In this document: in pieces, positions 62,599 through 64,000 of the stretch | How positions within the stretch are numbered: the stretch's first letter is position 1 | Layout of the letters: each line of letters starts with the position of its first letter | NCBI GenBank assembly: GCA_013399855.1 | Contig: VXAY01003830.1 | Location: 663,278-727,277 of the forward strand | DNA length: 64,000 bases | Direction of reading: 5' to 3' | From: Oxyruncus cristatus | Taxonomy: Eukaryota > Chordata > Aves > Passeriformes > Cotingidae | Made by a program: the position numbers and the translations under genes | Notes under the pieces: model-generated | What the model was told of the DNA's origin: nothing | What the model saw: the letters and a program-made list of their open reading frames with translations, nothing else | Database searches by the model: none

Positions 62599-62848
62599 AG
62601 AATCACAGAATCACAAAATGTTCTGAATTGAAAGGGACCCACAAAGATCATCAAGTGCAACTCCTGGCCCTGCCCAGGGCCATCCCCCAAAGTCACACCA
62701 TGTGCCTGAGAGTATCATCCAAACACTTCTTGCACTCTGTCAGTCTTGGTGCTGTGACCACTTCCTTCGGGAGCCTGTTCCAGTTCCCAACCGCCCTCTG
62801 GTCTTTTTTTAATATCTAACCTTAACCCTGACACAACTTCATGCCATA
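62599..62848 (-). mobile_element. CR1 LINE 3' end
   Basis: A short 5'-truncated CR1 on the minus strand. Its 3' terminal repeat is at the low-coordinate edge, seen here as two exact AGAATCAC units (62599-62606 and 62607-62614). It continues through the usual reverse-complement landmarks ('GATCATCAAGTGCAACTCC', 'GGAGCCTGTTCCAGT', 'TATCTAACCTTAACCCTGACA') to about 62848. It contains mainly 3' UTR and the last ORF2 codons. It is antisense to SCFD2. Confidence 0.92.
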
Positions 62849-64000
62849 AAGAAATATTCGAGTTCTTTGAATGATCCTTCATTCAAAGTAATTCAGAAGA
62901 TTTGTGAGAGGGAGTGGAGCTCTTTGCTCTGGTGACAGGGTTCAGAAGAACAAGAGCCATGAAAAGGAAAAAAAATAGTATACTGTATTACCTGAAAATG
63001 CTGTAGTAGAATGCTTTGTCAACTTTTATCCTCATCATCTTTGTGAGCAGTTATTTCTTTAACTTTGCATCAGTGCCTTCAGCGATTATGGCATGAAATA
63101 CTTTAGTATTTCATCAAGTAATAGTTCTGTTTGCCCTGATTTGTAAGTGAATATTTAGGTCTTACACTCCACATGGTGTTTGTTCATTTGAGGCTGACAG
63201 TATGTCAAGTGCAGATAGTAAGAAGTGAGAAGTCTGATGTGGGAAAGCGCATAAAGAAAGTCTTTGTAAGCTCTGGTATGTCCATTTAATTGGTCTCTTG
63301 GTCTAAATGCAAAGTTGCTCAGTCTTGCACTGCAGTTGCAGGGCACCCCGCAAACGTGGTATATGTGCTGTCTGTGCCAGCAGCTCAGTGAAGATGGCTG
63401 ATGAACTGGGTGCAAGTAAGAGAATAAACACGCATCACGCAAATACTCAGTTCACTAATAAGTCTATCTAAGGCTTTTTGTACTGGTTTCAAACTCCCAG
63501 GAATTCAAGAGCTCCTTGCCTGGGGAGCAGCATCGAACAGGGAGTCCTATGTAGTCAAAGTCAGCTAGCCTGGAGAGAGAGCGTGACATCTCTCCGTGCT
63601 GGCTTCAAAGGGAAGAGTCTTTGCTGAAGGTTGCCAGGCAGAAAGCCTGACAGACCTATAGGATGAAAAACTGCCTAAAGGCTAAATATAGGAAAGCCAA
63701 AATAAAGAAAAGAAGGAGAGCTGTACCCTCAGGAGCTGGAGCCACAAGGATCAAAGGTATCTGCTGTGGTGGTGACAGGAAAGGAACCGCACTGCACCCA
63801 AACACAGGCTGATGGCCACTTTCATTCTGTCAAATGAATGCTGTTAAAAACCTAAGCTCATGGAGGGACAGGATGTGGAGATCTAAAAAGAAATTAGACT
63901 GTTCTGTTACTTTCAGAGGCAAACATTTGGGTGATGTGACAAGAGCAATTGCATGGGCTCTGTTGAAATCACTCCCAAAGAGTGGAGCAAGGCATTGTCA
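62849..64000. other. Intronic sequence to window end
   Basis: No exon, repeat family or splice-flanked open frame is recognised here. A 95-codon open frame on the minus strand (63155-63442) has no family motif. Confidence 0.5.

Larger units (their letters stand above)
59160..64000 (+). other. SCFD2: SCFD2 intron, incomplete at window end
   Basis: This intron begins GTAAAC after the exon at 59025. It carries three CR1-derived pieces (about 59345-59440, 59905-60146 and 62599-62848), an A-rich run (60707-60728) and unique sequence. No segment resembling the last SCFD2 exon was seen, so the intron is at least 4.8 kb. Confidence 0.7.

Overview
This window looks like deep-intronic DNA from a bird. 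The evidence is several CR1 retrotransposon copies whose 3' ends carry the avian-type 8-bp ATTCTATG repeat, low CpG, AT-rich unique sequence, long introns and no bacterial-style gene packing. A chicken-like galliform is a reasonable guess, but the species cannot be fixed from the sequence alone.

Only two protein-coding exons can be supported. Both are on the + strand near the right end (55291-55436 and 59025-59159). They join in phase and encode consecutive segments close to the C-terminus of SCFD2, a Sec1/Munc18-family protein linked to vesicle trafficking. The upstream exon ends with a CAG|GCAAGT donor, so the 3588-bp intron between them is a GC-AG intron. No earlier SCFD2 exon was recognised in 1-55290, so nearly all of the left 55 kb is probably one very long upstream intron, or several introns with short exons that were missed. 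The final exon is expected to the right of the window.

The rest is intronic. It holds one old, internally deleted CR1 remnant (about 285-770, minus), a CR1 copy that lost its 3' end (28663-29443, minus), a well-preserved CR1 3' segment (49987-50552, plus), an older CR1 3' end (59905-60146, plus) with a possible reverse-transcriptase fragment before it, and a short CR1 3' end (62599-62848, minus). There are also A/T homopolymer runs, one long pyrimidine tract and several small direct repeats. No RNA gene, promoter, CpG island, CRISPR array or complete gene was seen.

Most open frames over 60 codons in the window have no recognisable family, splice structure or coding bias and are treated as chance. 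The hunt found no new biological system. The items most worth checking are the GC-AG splice site, a coding-like but frameshifted segment on the minus strand at 1187-1387, an acceptor-preceded open frame at 17800-17922, and the CR1 copy lacking its 3' end.
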